Assembly: GCF_000801105.2 (NCBI RefSeq)
Contig: NC_079512.1
Coordinates: 25,499,848-25,563,847, forward strand
Length of the DNA stretch: 64,000 nucleotides
Reading direction: 5' to 3'
From: Raphanus sativus
Taxonomy: Eukaryota; Streptophyta; Magnoliopsida; Brassicales; Brassicaceae
Shown here: piece after piece, positions 45,916-56,614 of the stretch
Numbering within the stretch: the stretch's first letter is position 1
How the letters are laid out: each line of letters begins with the position of its first letter
Position numbers and translations under genes: made by a program
Notes under the pieces: model-generated
Databases searched by the model: none
The model's input: only the letters and a program-made list of their open reading frames with translations
Told to the model about the DNA's origin: nothing

Positions 45916-48028
45916 TCAGTTCAAGAATAGTTTTCTGGCCATCTCGTTCGGTTCAGCTGCTTTCTTGGTTTCTGCAATCTTAAGAGCCATCGTGGCTTTG
46001 TAAACAGCCAAATCTGCATTCTCTCCAAGAACTTGCGCTCTTCTTCTTCTAGCAATGGCTATCTCCATGGTTGTATCAGCATAGGCCTTGGCTTCTTCCT
46101 CTCGACGAATAGCGTTTTGTTCCTCTAAAGCTTCTTCTTCAGCCGTTTTTACAGGCCCTGTCCAAGTTATTGAGCTTAATCATCAATATCTAACAACAAC
46201 AAACAGGAACAATGTGGTAATCTAGTCTACTTAAGTGTTCTTCGGTAAGACTATCCAACTAACTCTTAACTCTCAAGTGTATATACTATCCACATGTCAC
46301 TAGGCAAATCAAACCAATACATCACAACACTAATCCAACAACATATACGGAACTCCTTAAGTTCTCTGATTCATAATGTAAGAACTAAGAAGGAACATAC
46401 CGAGATATAGCTGTTTGGATTTCCCCTGCCTTTTGAAGGATCTTTTCTTGCGAAACACAGTTTTGGAAGGTTGGGGAGTTTTCTTCGCTCGATGATGACC
46501 CTGTTTATATTAACCAAAACATCAGTTTTGTAACAAAGAATGTTGGTCCCAAATGACTACTACTACTACTGTTATACCTGGAAAACTCTAAGGAGTGGTG
46601 CTTTTCGCTTCTTCCTTTTCCTCAACCAGTAATCATGCACTGCTTCGAGCACCTCTTGCCTACCCAGATACAAAAGACTAGCAACAACGGTCGCTTTCTC
46701 ATACAAGAGATCATCGGCAAGGCTCTGGAAATGCCGCTTTTCAAACCCATCAATCATCAACTCAAAAGTATCTTGCTGAAGAGGTTGATCTTCTTTACCA
46801 AACACTTCCACGTTCTGCTTCCTCAGCCACTCTTCATCTCCAGAATCCATGTCATAGATCGCACTGCTTCGAGCCATGGCCCTTGAAACCTCATCTTCTT
46901 TCACAGAGATATATGCAACCGGCATAGGGAACGAGGGAGAATCATCATCCCCATACCCACACACTTCTCTTACAACAGGTATAGGAATAACTTTCACATT
47001 CTGTTGCGTTACAACATTGCACTTGTGTACAACACTTCTTGCTCTTCTCGTTCTTAGAGAGCTTCTTCTCCTCTTCTGAACACTACTATGGAAACCCAAA
47101 CTGCTTCTACATTGAGCATTCGCTACAGTTATCTTCGAGACTGCTACTACACCTTCATTGTTCCTCGGACTACAAGGTGGAGACAAAACTAATTCAGACT
47201 CAGAATCACACTCTTCTTCAACCGGACTGTTTAGCAGAAACAGATATCTCTCCACGAAAGCAAAGGAGCGTGACGCCACTCTGAGAGATAGAGTAAAATG
47301 CATAGCCACGAAACATCTCGGAATAGCAGAAAAATCAGCTGACAAAAGAGGAAGACGATTCATCTCCCCAAAGAACATGCAGACACCCCTTGATGAGCTA
47401 AGAAGAGGAGGCTCCTGAAAAAAAAAATCATAGATTTCCACACTTCATATCCATCGCTACCTACCTACCTACCTACACAAAGACAATGGTAAGTAGAGGA
47501 AGCAGCCCTTACCGCAAGAAGAAACCGCACCCCATGATCTGCAAACACGTCTTTAACAGGCTGAGACAGGAAGAAAGAAGCGAGTGAAAGCAGACTAAGC
47601 TGTTGTCCCCTTCTCAAGTACCTCATTACCAAACCGAAAACAGTAGAGAACCAGGGTTCCTTACAAGACCAGACTACTCTAAGAGTAATCAAAGGAACAA
47701 CACAGAGTGTTCTTCTTCGCCTGGAATAAAACTGAAGTGGCTTCACTGATGTGTTACTAGATTGGTTAGAGAGAAGAGTCTTCCTTTTCTTCCTATTATA
47801 TACAATCCCAAACTTCTTATCAACAACACACTGTTCATCTCCCTCAGCTTCAGTACTCACTTTCCTCCGTTTGTTGGCAGTAAAGTCTTGTCCTTTTTTC
47901 CCTCCTTTGCCTTTAGCTCTCTTCACCTTAGGTTCGTCGACGTTATTGTGAGAGATCCGGCGACCCGAGCGGAGGACACGGGCTCCGTCTGCGGCCACGA
48001 AAACCCGTGTGGTTCGTCTCATTCCCAT
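45916..48028 (-). CDS. enhancer-of-polycomb-like protein
   Basis: Putative nuclear chromatin protein of the plant E(Pc)-like group, related to the EPL1 scaffold of NuA4-type histone acetyltransferase complexes; corresponds to At5g04670. Four coding exons in frame: 48028-47513, 47414-46578, 46500-46401, 46157-45916, about 564 aa. The start MGMRRTTRVFVAADGARVLR matches family members. Basic nuclear-localisation-like clusters are frequent (KRAKGKGGKKG, KKRSFKRQGK). The E(Pc)-type region lies mid-protein (DMDSGDEEWLRKQN, then LMIDGFEKRH and LLYLGRQEVLEAVHDYW). A Glu/Ala-rich helical C terminus ends ARKLFLN. From memory the Arabidopsis protein is longer (over 700 aa), so this copy may have lost internal sequence. 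The reading frame itself is intact. Confidence 0.87.
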
Positions 48029-48665
48029 CTGGTACGACACCGTTTCACTGAACTTGACTTGTTACTTGGTCTTCGCTTAGAGTTTGGCTTAGTCAAATCC
48101 CCTTCCTTTTGATCTAATGCCCACCACTAATCTGTATGTCAGTTTATACAGAAATCACGCAACTTTAATCCCAAAAGATCTCTCCTTTTCCAGTTAAAAG
48201 AAAATTGAGGAAAAAATCGAAACGGGTATTTTTGAAAGGGAGATGGGCAGATTCTTTACCAAATCGATCTTTGTATCAAACTTAGATCTCTGGAGATGGG
48301 AGAGAGAGAAAAAAAAACGAGAAACTCGGTTTGAGAGGATCGAGATCTGTTCATGTGGTTTGTCTTTCTAGAAACGAGGAGACATGGTGAAGAAGCGGAC
48401 AGACGATCGTCGTTTTTTACGAATTTCTCGAGGAGAGAGTGAACTTAGGGTTTATGATCGAAACGAAAGAATCGAGAAAGGGGGAAAAAGGATCTTTACT
48501 GTAGATTATTTGCGACCGTTGGATGATATAATCGACGGTTGAGATTGAGTCTGGTTCGATGGGTCCAATGCGATCTTTTTTTTTTCCGGGGGTTGCGCAG
48601 GAATTTAAAACGAAATGGGTCGAGAAGTTCAAAAGGCATTAACGTAAAATGACGAAAATACCCTT
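48029..48665. other. leader and promoter region of the polycomb-like gene
   Basis: Sequence upstream of the start at 48028 on the reverse strand; GC content and ag/ga-rich tracts suggest a transcribed leader up to about 48420. No clear core element is recognised. Confidence 0.4.
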
Positions 48666-48815
48666 GGTTTTATAGCTTAAGCCTTAAGGTATCAAGTGTT
48701 TTAATTTACAGTTGTTGAAGAAATCTAAGTTGTTTACTAGGGTTTTATAGCTTAAGCCTTAAGGTATCAAGTGTTTTAATTTACAGTTGTTGAAGAAATC
48801 TAAGTTGTTTACTAG
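48666..48815. repeat. exact tandem duplication, 2 x 75 bp
   Basis: The unit starting ggttttatagcttaagcc is repeated without a visible change: 48666-48740 and 48741-48815. The next ten bases (ggttttacag) begin a third, truncated copy. Confidence 0.95.
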
Positions 48816-48840
48816 GGTTTTACAGATGCTCTTTAGTAAG

Positions 48841-49429
48841 CCTGGGCGTTCGGGTTCGGTTTGGGTTTTTCGGATTTCTGGTTCTATTTTATAACACCTT
48901 CTAGGTTTCATTCTAGTTCGGTTCGGGTTCGGATATAACATATCGGTTTCGGTTCGGTTCGGATAATACCCGAAGTAACCATATATAATTCAGATTCGGG
49001 TTATATCAGTTCGGTTCGGATATACCCTAAGTAAAATCTAAAATTCAATAGAAAAACATAAAAATATATACTTATTTATATATAATGGAGTATTTAAGAT
49101 ATTTTTAAAAAAATTTAGATACTTATTGTTAGATATCATGTTGAAATAAATATGAAATTAAATATTTGAAGTACATATTTATGTTTTAAATATTTATGTT
49201 ATATATTAATTCGGACATTCGAATCGGTTTGTTCGGATATTTTTAAGGTTTTTTGGATTTTCGGGTTTTTCGGATTATCCATTCGGATTCGGTTAATAAT
49301 ACTTCGGATTCGAATATGTTTTGTAACACCATAAAAGATCCATTCAGATATCTTTTAGATTTCGGATTCGGTTTGGATCGAGTTTTTCGGTTCGAGTTCG
49401 GTTCGGGTTTTGGGTTTTATGCCCAGCCC
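48841..49429. mobile_element. hAT-like MITE with cctgggc...gcccagccc ends
   Basis: The element starts cctgggcgttcgggttcgg and ends ttatgcccagccc. It is bordered by tagtaag on both sides (48834-48840 and 49430-49436); an eighth base does not match. Its interior is made of gttcggttcgg/ttcggattc tracts and AT-rich DNA, typical of a widespread Brassicaceae hAT-derived MITE family. No coding capacity is seen. Confidence 0.75.
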
Positions 49430-49684
49430 TAGTAAGGAAGAAAAAAAAGAAGCAACTTGAGCTTTGGGTAGACAAATGTAACAAGAAACACTTAAGACAA
49501 AAAAACACACGAAAGTAAAGACAACAGAAGATGATTACAAGACCCAACGTTTCTTCCTTGAAAAACAAAAGGGACCTTCAGAGATTATATATTTATTTGA
49601 GAGTTTCCATTACATATGATATTATATTATTTTGGGGTAGGAATCTCTGCTAAAAACAGAGATGCTTTGTTGATTCTTCCAGTT

Positions 49685-50698
49685 TTAGGCCTTGGCAGTT
49701 TCAGCCTCGTCGGCTCCCCAGAAACTGGTTTTCTTTCCTGTCTTTGAGACTGTCTGCAGAACAGCTTCTGGCTCCACGTTGCCTTTCACTGTTACCTTCT
49801 GCTCTTTCAGATCCACATCAAATGACTCCACACCTAACCACCAATACTCGTTTGTTAATTTTGTTTACTCATCAAAACATGATTAAGAACTAGAGATTTG
49901 TAGGACACTAACAGGCAAGGTTAAAAAACAATAGAAAGAGTCTTTTTCTTGGAATCAATTGGTTACGTTTAGCAAAAATCATAATATGAACAACCCATAA
50001 AGAAAGGAAATAAAGACTAGAGAGATGTTATATACCATTATGTAAAACTAATCGCAAGGGGACAACTAACCTTGCATTTTGCCTAGGACTCTTTTCACAG
50101 CTCCCACGCATCCCTCACACGGCATAGCCACCTTTAGAACCACAGTCTAACTCGGAAAATGACTTGAGTTAGAAACTTTGGGAAAGATTCATCAAAAATT
50201 CAAAATAGACTTTGACAAAGAGTAAAAGAATCTTGTAACACCAAGTCTACCCTATTAATTGCTTAGAAACACCATATGTCCTAATCAAGTTGAAACAAAA
50301 ATCAACTGGACTAGGAAAATAAGTCATAGCAGCACTATGAAACACTACTTCAATTTTTTTTTTAACTTAAACAGCTTTAGCCTAATCAAATTTCAACTAC
50401 CATTTTACATGATTCGCGATCTGCATCTTATAAGATCCTCCTTGCCATCACCAAATTTGATTAAAAAAAAAACAAATGAGGCAAACAGCTAATGAAGTTA
50501 AACCGTCAACGTTGTCAACAGATCAAAACTACAGATCTCTGTTACAAGGAACGATGCCGAATTGATTCAGACATGATCAAAATACAAAAGCATCATACTA
50601 TCCAAACAAGATCGAGAAACCCAATCAAACCATAACTCAAACCAAAAGGGATCCTAGATCAAAGGCAGCCAAAAGTCTGATTCAAGTACCTGAGACAT
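49685..50698 (-). CDS. ATX1: ATX1-type copper chaperone
   Basis: Small cytosolic copper chaperone that carries Cu(I) to P-type ATPases such as RAN1. Three coding exons: 50698-50690 (only MSQ), 50146-50071, 49833-49685, with GT-AG borders; 77 aa. The heavy-metal-associated domain begins [20 protein letters not shown], with the copper-binding MxCxxC motif (Met-Pro-Cys-Glu-Gly-Cys), and ends [16 protein letters not shown] before a short tail. There is no long CCH-type C-terminal extension, so it is ATX1-like rather than CCH. In Arabidopsis ATX1 lies on chromosome 1 (At1g66240), so its presence in this At5g04 block suggests transposition or duplication. The tiny first exon decides the start. Confidence 0.9.
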
Positions 50699-51268
50699 CT
50701 TCTCTCCTCTCTCTTCTTACAAAAGTAAATGTTTCAATCACAGCAGCGAATAAGATTTATACAGGAAAGAGAGTCGCTTTATGGAGTTTTTTTCTTTTTT
50801 TTAAAGGACGCAACTTTTGACCAATTCAACGAATATATTCTTAGTTAAATCAATCTTGTAAGAAAATAATATATTTTTTTAATTAATTACAGAGTTTACT
50901 AAGAACAGTACTCTGTTTCAATGTCATGACACTAGTACCAACATTTACATATTTCTGTCGAAGATTGGCTCATTGACTAGGTACTACTTGATCTCCATCA
51001 TTCGTGTATATTCCATTAACGCAACTCATAAAAGTCAGTGCTTGATGCTCTGTTTTCTTAGTAAATGTACGTTTCCTTACAATCTCTTTATACAGATTCT
51101 TCACTAACAATCATCCACTTACTTAAAAAAGATGTATGAAAGAAGATATATGATTAATTATTGCACTAACGCCTTGAGTGTGTGTTGATGGAATACAATG
51201 CAAAAAAAAAACAAATGAATTATTTATTTATACACCAAGTTTCAGCCAACCACGCATTTGAGGGGTCA
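50699..51268. other. ATX1 upstream region and intergenic DNA
   Basis: The ATX1 leader and promoter lie at the left side. No core element or other gene is recognised. Confidence 0.45.
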
Positions 51269-52156
51269 TCAATCCATGCTGAGGCAAGTTTCAACAAGAA
51301 GCCCTGGAACCGCCTTCTTCACCTCTTCCCACAAGCACAAACTCTCCTCATCGCATATCACGTGGCGTAAAGAAGTCAACGAAACAGCAGAGCGCGGTAT
51401 GCTCGATAAGCTGATGCATTCTCTCGTGTCGATTTTCTCAAGCTTGCTTAGCTTTCCCAGCTCTTCCGGAAGAGAACTCAAGCTCGTACACTTAGAGATG
51501 TCGAGATACTTTAGACTCGGTAGCTATTTCTTCAGGCAGAGATTCCAGCTCAGAGCAAGCGTATAGTCTTAGTAGTTCAAGGGACTTGAGCTCACTCAGA
51601 TTCTTCTTAGGCAGTTCAACGAACCCGGGACAGTTTGTTATGCTGATTGAGCTGACAGAGGTGATCCCACATATGGTTGGAGGTAGTTCCACAAGATCGT
51701 CACAGTGATCTATTGTGAGATCGGACAGGTTTGGGAAGACTTCGGCCATGTCTAATGCTCTATGGTCAAAACTATTGTTCACCTTGCGGAAGATGAGAGA
51801 CAGCTTGTTGAGGCTTTTAAACGGAACCATACTGTTTGAGAGTGAGGAGATTCTTGTCTGATAGATCAACAAGAACAGCAAAAGCAGTTTCCTCCTCTAG
51901 ATCATGTAGTTCAACCCAAATGTTGATGATAATTTCAAGAGGGATCTTCTTGTCTTCAGGGAAAGCACCAAGATCCAAGAAACACTCTCTGCTTTTAAGG
52001 GCTAGAGTCTCTAGAGTTGCTTCCATTTGAGAGAACCCTCTACTCTCATGGGTTTCGTCTGCAGGTTCACCTCTTGATAACCTCTTCACCGCACCTTGCT
52101 AATATATTTCAGGCTGGTCTTTTAATGAACCACCAATGAGTTTCAGTGCCAAAGGC

Positions 52157-53414
52157 CATTGATAATATGACGAGAGTAGAAGATGGGAAGAATATTATAT
52201 TGACTCTCATAAGGATGATGGTTTGGGTTACATGTATATTTATACTGGAGATGTTTCCTAAACTATATAGATACAAATATATGCAAATATCTTATATAAT
52301 AAATATCTAATTATTCACAATAATATTTACGATCTTCTAGATTCTTCTATATGCCCCTTCAATCTCAAGGTGGTAATAGAGTTATAGTGGAATGGAAAGC
52401 TTGAGATTGATTTGGTGGTAGCTATTTGAGAACTTGGATCAGTGGCGGAAGAAGGCGGTATGAGTGGTGCAGCATAGGAGAGGATTTGGATGGACGGTGA
52501 TGATAGTGATGTCCTTTCGTGGTGTTCTTGTTGACTATGTGTAGTGAAAACGCTTATAGGAGAGGAGTGTTTCTTCTTGGAGATGCAGCATAGACCAACA
52601 ATCTCTTTTGATGATATGTCTGAGAGCATCTCCATCCCCACTCTATAATTTACTCCATTTATTCTATAAATTGAGTAAATTATGGAGTGGGGATGGAGAC
52701 GCCCTGAGAGCGGAGTAGACGGTAAAACATGGAACGATAGTGGTGAAGTTTTTCTTTTCTTTTTTTTTTGTTCGTTTCTTTTTTTTTGCTTTTTTGGTTT
52801 TTTTTTTTGGAAATGAAAATTAATAAAAATGATGGAAAGCAAATAAATTCTTAGAAAGCTTTAAGAACTGAAAAAGAACTTTTTCTCTTTTTAATTGAAA
52901 AAATACTTTGGAAGGTTATACCTTAGATTCAAAAGAAGTTCGATGGCTTAGATTCAAAAGCATTGAAGCTTGAACTGTAGAAGCACTAGGCTTAGATTCA
53001 GAAGTCTATAATAGACTTAAATAACAAGAAGCTCGATGGCTTAGATTCAGAGGTTCATGGTGAACTTGAAAAATAAAACATTTGGTTTGACAAAAAATAA
53101 CATAATAAGAAGCTCAATGGCTTAAAAAAAAAAAAAAACAAAGAAGCTCTATGGCTTAAAAATAAGAAACCAGAAACGGAGCTGATCGTTAGATCACTGT
53201 GGCTCTGATACCATATTGATTATTGATAATATGATGAGAGTAGAAGATAGGAAGAATATTATATTGACTCTCATAAGGATGATGGTTTGTGTTACATGTA
53301 TATTTATACTGAGATGTTTCCTAAACTATATAGATACAAATATATGAAAATATCTTATATAATAAATATCTAATTATTCACAATAATATTTACGATCTTC
53401 TAGATCCTTCTATA
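52157..53414 (-). mobile_element. TRIM (miniature LTR retrotransposon) inside the NLR
   Basis: Two direct repeats of about 194 bp (52158-52351 and 53222-53414), about 95% alike, bracket a non-coding interior. On the reverse strand the repeat at 53222-53414 is the 5' LTR. About 8 nt inside it lies TGGTATCAGAGCC (53213-53201), the methionine-tRNA primer-binding site. A purine tract, GAAGGGG, precedes the 3' LTR (about 52354-52360). A 5-bp duplication, aaggc, flanks the element (52152-52156, 53415-53419). Total length is about 1.26 kb with no gag or pol, matching terminal-repeat retrotransposons in miniature. The interior carries recurrent aagaagctcgatggctta phrases and a small MITE at 52624-52704. 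Confidence 0.88.
52624..52704. mobile_element. 81-bp palindromic MITE nested in the TRIM
   Basis: Nearly palindromic: starts gagcatctccatccccactc and ends with the complement-like gagtggggatggagacgccc. It is bordered by tga on both sides (52621-52623 and 52705-52707), a 3-bp duplication of the Harbinger type. GAGCATCTCC ends are common in Brassicaceae MITEs. Confidence 0.7.
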
Positions 53415-53845
53415 AAGGCAGACCTTTACACTCCTCAACAATCTATCAAAGCAGAATAAATTAAAGTACTAGAAGGTAGAGAATCAGTTGTAGAAGAAGC
53501 ATTTACCTGCTTGACCAACTTGATGTTGAATCCGGAAGGGATTGAATTCTGATTGAAAGCAGAGAGGCAGAAGTGACACGTTGTTTCATCTTCATTTAGT
53601 AACTCCACATGGTAAGTGGCTTCAGGATCTGCGAATTAGAACGAGAAACTACAAGAGTTGTGGTTCCTGCATTTTAAAGAAGAGCTGGTCCAAGGATCTC
53701 CTTGTTCAAACATCATCAAGGATCACTAGCTTCCGTGTTTGACGAGTAGAAGAAGTTAGAAATGCCAAAATGTGGGCCCTCACCTTCTCAATGAATAGGA
53801 GTCTGTGACACAATCAGAAACAAAATCTGGTTCTGGAAATGGCCT

Positions 53846-54424
53846 GTAAAAGAAACAAATGTTTTTAACCAGAGTCCAATATCTCAAAACTCAACAACTG
53901 AAGCATCGCCATTGGCAGCAGTTATAAATGTTAGATTTGGATGATAAGTGGATTATTCAGCTTATTTCATTAAGAGCATATGAGATTATTCTCCAAATTT
54001 AATAACCTAAAATCAATTTGGTGATACGTGGATGATTGAAGTATCTAGTTTTATATATTACTTAACATATCTTCCATTGATGTGGATCTGTTGGACTAAA
54101 CGGATTGGAATCTATACTATTAATTTAAAATTCTATTTTTATCTACTGAACTATTATTTTAGAGTTCTATTTTTTATTTACCGGTAAGAAGTTATTTGAG
54201 TTTAGAATAGTCCAACAAAAAATATAATATCATCTTGAACATTATAACATTTATTATAATTGGGTTCCTGAAAAATTGGTCATGACACATACATGTTATT
54301 CATAATTACATATTCACATAATCTAGCTGTTTGTATTTCCAAATCTTAACTATGTATCCATAACCATATTTTTAACGATATTTACAATTATCATTATGGA
54401 ACTTGGTAAAATAAATTGTGGATA
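53846..54424. other. intergenic, no gene seen
   Basis: AT-rich sequence. A taagagcatatgag phrase near 53974 resembles a MITE terminus, but no partner end can be assigned. Confidence 0.4.
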
Positions 54425-54700
54425 TTCCAATAAGGATGGTTGATGCTGGTTGGAAGCTATTCCACGAAATATATGAACAAGAAATTGTGGCCAAAACAAC
54501 AACCTACAACATTTATCCAGGGACTTTGTGAATCCGGAAAATTTGATGATGCCGTAAATCTTGTACAAGAAATGCTCTCACATGATGTTTCTCCTGATGT
54601 TATGACTGCTTGTACATTGCAGATGCTCTCCGCGAGGATGGAAGACTATAAGAGGCATTGAAAGTACTTACAGCTTTGCAAAAGTAAAATCGATTTTGGT
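54425..54700 (+). pseudogene. pentatricopeptide repeat (PPR) gene fragment
   Basis: Contains one clear PPR motif, FIQGLCESGKFDDAVNLVQE followed by MLSHDVSPDVMTACTL, in frame with an earlier partial TTT stretch. The next repeat appears only after a frame change (EDG/RLEEALKVL-like bases near 54640), ending around KSKIDF. Full PPR proteins have many repeats and an organellar targeting peptide. Here only about 80 codons remain, with a shift, so it is a relic. The source gene cannot be named. Confidence 0.65.
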
Positions 54701-55710
54701 AACATGTCTTTAATGAGTTAGGAAAATTCTGACATTTCGTTTGAAGTAAATTTTAAAATGACGTTTTTCAAAATCTCTTCCATCTTTTGGCTGATGCTTT
54801 TTGCATTCTCCATTCTAAATGTAATTTAACCATACCTTTACGCCATTTTCAATACACCATTTTTTGAGAAATTATGTTCTTGCCAAGACTGAAAAGCAAC
54901 CTGCATGTAAATGTGGTCTGAACGAGCTTTATCTTCTTTGTGGGCATCCATATTGGCAAGGATCATTGCAGAAATAGTGATGATTTCTTCTGAACATCTT
55001 AATTAATCTTTCTGAAAACATCAGCTTTTTCTCATCTTTGGCTCCACTTCAAGAGCTGACATTTTCTTACCTAAGCTGGTTAGGTTTCCTTCGTTGTCAA
55101 TGACTCCAAGTCTCCAAAGCAGTTCAGAAGCTCAGTATTTTGAGAGTTGTTCACGCTGTTAAATTTTAATTTTAAAGGGTCGACTAATATTTATTCTCTT
55201 CACGAAATTAAAAACAAAATGTTGTGGCTTTTCTCTCTCTTCCGGTGCTTCTTGCATGGTGGAGTGGCTTCAAATTAGCGGGTAAATCAAGTAGTAAATC
55301 AGATTAAATCATTTATTAAAATATTTTACAATTTCATCTAAAACTATAATATTCAGATTCATATTTTTAATCAAGAAATACGAACAAACATGTTAGACTT
55401 ACATAGAATCTAAAAATCTATTGCTTGAAATATTTTGACAACTTTTAAAATTACATTTTACAATGACTAGTTTAATAACAGTGTTTTAATTAGATACAGA
55501 AACTGTAGGCAGATTTGTTATGGCAATATGAAGAGAATGAGAAAAGAAAATTCAACACACAAAATGAGATTCTTTAGTCACTAAACTGGATGTTGGGACA
55601 TATGAAAATTATGATTTCAAACTGATCAAATTTTTATATCTACACTTGTGCATATGTGCATACTGGGCTAATATCTCAGAATCCTAGTTGACATTCTTAG
55701 TAAAAACACC
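54701..55710. other. intergenic, no feature seen
   Basis: No coding region or recognisable repeat can be supported. Confidence 0.45.
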
Positions 55711-56046
55711 TCAAACAGGATCTTGCCATGAAACCTTCCTCTTCACTGCTGCTCTGTTTATCCCGCTCATCCTGCTCATCCCTGAGATCCCTGAGATCCC
55801 AATAGGCTTCCCCTCATCCTCCAGCTTAAACAGCATCTCCTTCACCGTCCCCTTGCTCAAATCCAACCCTACACGAAAATCTCCAACATCATCCATCTGC
55901 ATCATCATCGTAGCCTCGGCCGTCCTCAATATCAACTCGCCTCCTCCTCCTCCTCTTATACTATCGGAACGCTCTTCAAAAGCGCTCAGCATCTCACTCA
56001 CCCTATCCAAATTTCTGTCAATGCGATGATGAACGCCAGACCGCAC
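55711..56046 (-). CDS. unassigned ORF, possibly a partial gene
   Basis: A reverse-strand frame of up to 111 codons, GC-richer than its flanks, ends KVSWQDPV at 55711. An ATG-led version starts at MLSAFEERSDSIRGGGGGEL (about 55992) and gives about 93 residues. It has a five-glycine run, a Met-rich stretch (ATMMMQMDD) and a repeated GIS-GIS-GMSRMSGI segment. Upstream of it, another frame reads RIDRSLDVQM and then SGIHH, echoing SGVHHRIDRNLD in the main frame, so there may be an internal duplication with a frameshift. No family is recognised; it may be a terminal exon or a decayed gene. Confidence 0.3.
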   Translation of the reverse strand: MRSGVHHRIDRNLDRVSEMLSAFEERSDSIRGGGGGELILRTAEATMMMQMDDVGDFRVGLDLSKGTVKEMLFKLEDEGKPIGISGISGMSRMSGINRAAVKRKVSWQDPV

Positions 56047-56614
56047 GCTTCAGAAGTGGCCTGGAGATGATGAATGCCAGAGAGTACGTTGGTCATCTGT
56101 ACATCCAAGCTACGATCAATCCGAAACGGACATCCGATTTGGCCCAGAGAAGATGAACTTCAGCTAGAATGTGAGCTAAAACCTGCCATCTGAGTACTAT
56201 ATTTTCTTAAGTGTATTTTGATTAAAGTTATTTTATTAACAATTTTTATACGATTTAAAGGTATATTTGACTACATATTACTTTATTTCTCAAAATATTT
56301 CATTTTGATATGTTTCAAATAGTATGTTTTATTAGCTTTTAAAAGTTTTTGTGATTATTTATAAGTATTATTAATATTAAAGAGAATTCTCTATAAAATA
56401 AATTTGAGAGTGATTATTGGAGAACCATCCCATCATCTTTTTATTTTAAAGGTGAACCCCATTAAAAATAAGGGGATTTATTGGAGATGCTCTTAGTTAT
56501 CAGACTGAAAAGAGTTAGCATGGTATTATTACGCGTTTCCACATTATATTCAATACACAAGACTTGATAGATCACAACAGACGAGATTTCGAAAAGAAGA
56601 AAGAGCAGTTTTTT
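56047..56614. other. intergenic and ACR12 3' flank
   Basis: Probable 3' untranslated sequence of ACR12 near the right edge. A ggagatgctctta phrase at about 56481-56494 resembles a MITE terminus. Nothing else is seen. Confidence 0.4.

Larger units (their letters stand above)
51269..53845 (-). pseudogene. ADR1-L2-like CC(RPW8)-NB-LRR pseudogene
   Basis: Remains of a helper NLR of the ADR1 family (Arabidopsis ADR1-L2, At5g04720). The reverse strand starts at an exon-like border near 53845 (FQNQILFLIVSQ). It passes RKLVILDDV (kinase-2 region) followed directly by a stop, then GLPLALKLIGGSLKD, which is split by a TRIM at 52157-53414. A nonsense codon replaces Trp in IY(W)QGAVKRLS near 52100. The segment KRLSRGEPADETHESR continues to NLLTL, where a large deletion joins it out of frame to the LRRs (SNSMVPFKSLNKLSL). 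A further shift lies near 51500, before SLPEELGKLSKLEKIDTREC and the end at 51269. The RPW8 and P-loop exons are absent. Confidence 0.85.

Noticed and set aside
52327..52842. 171-codon reverse frame inside the TRIM
   Set aside because: It crosses the LTR border and a palindromic MITE and has no retrotransposon or host domain.
53970..56495. One large element between taagagcat (53974) and atgctctta (56494)
   Set aside because: The ends look alike, but the 2.5-kb interior holds unrelated sequence (PPR relic, ORF) and no further terminal identity; two separate MITE ends are more likely.
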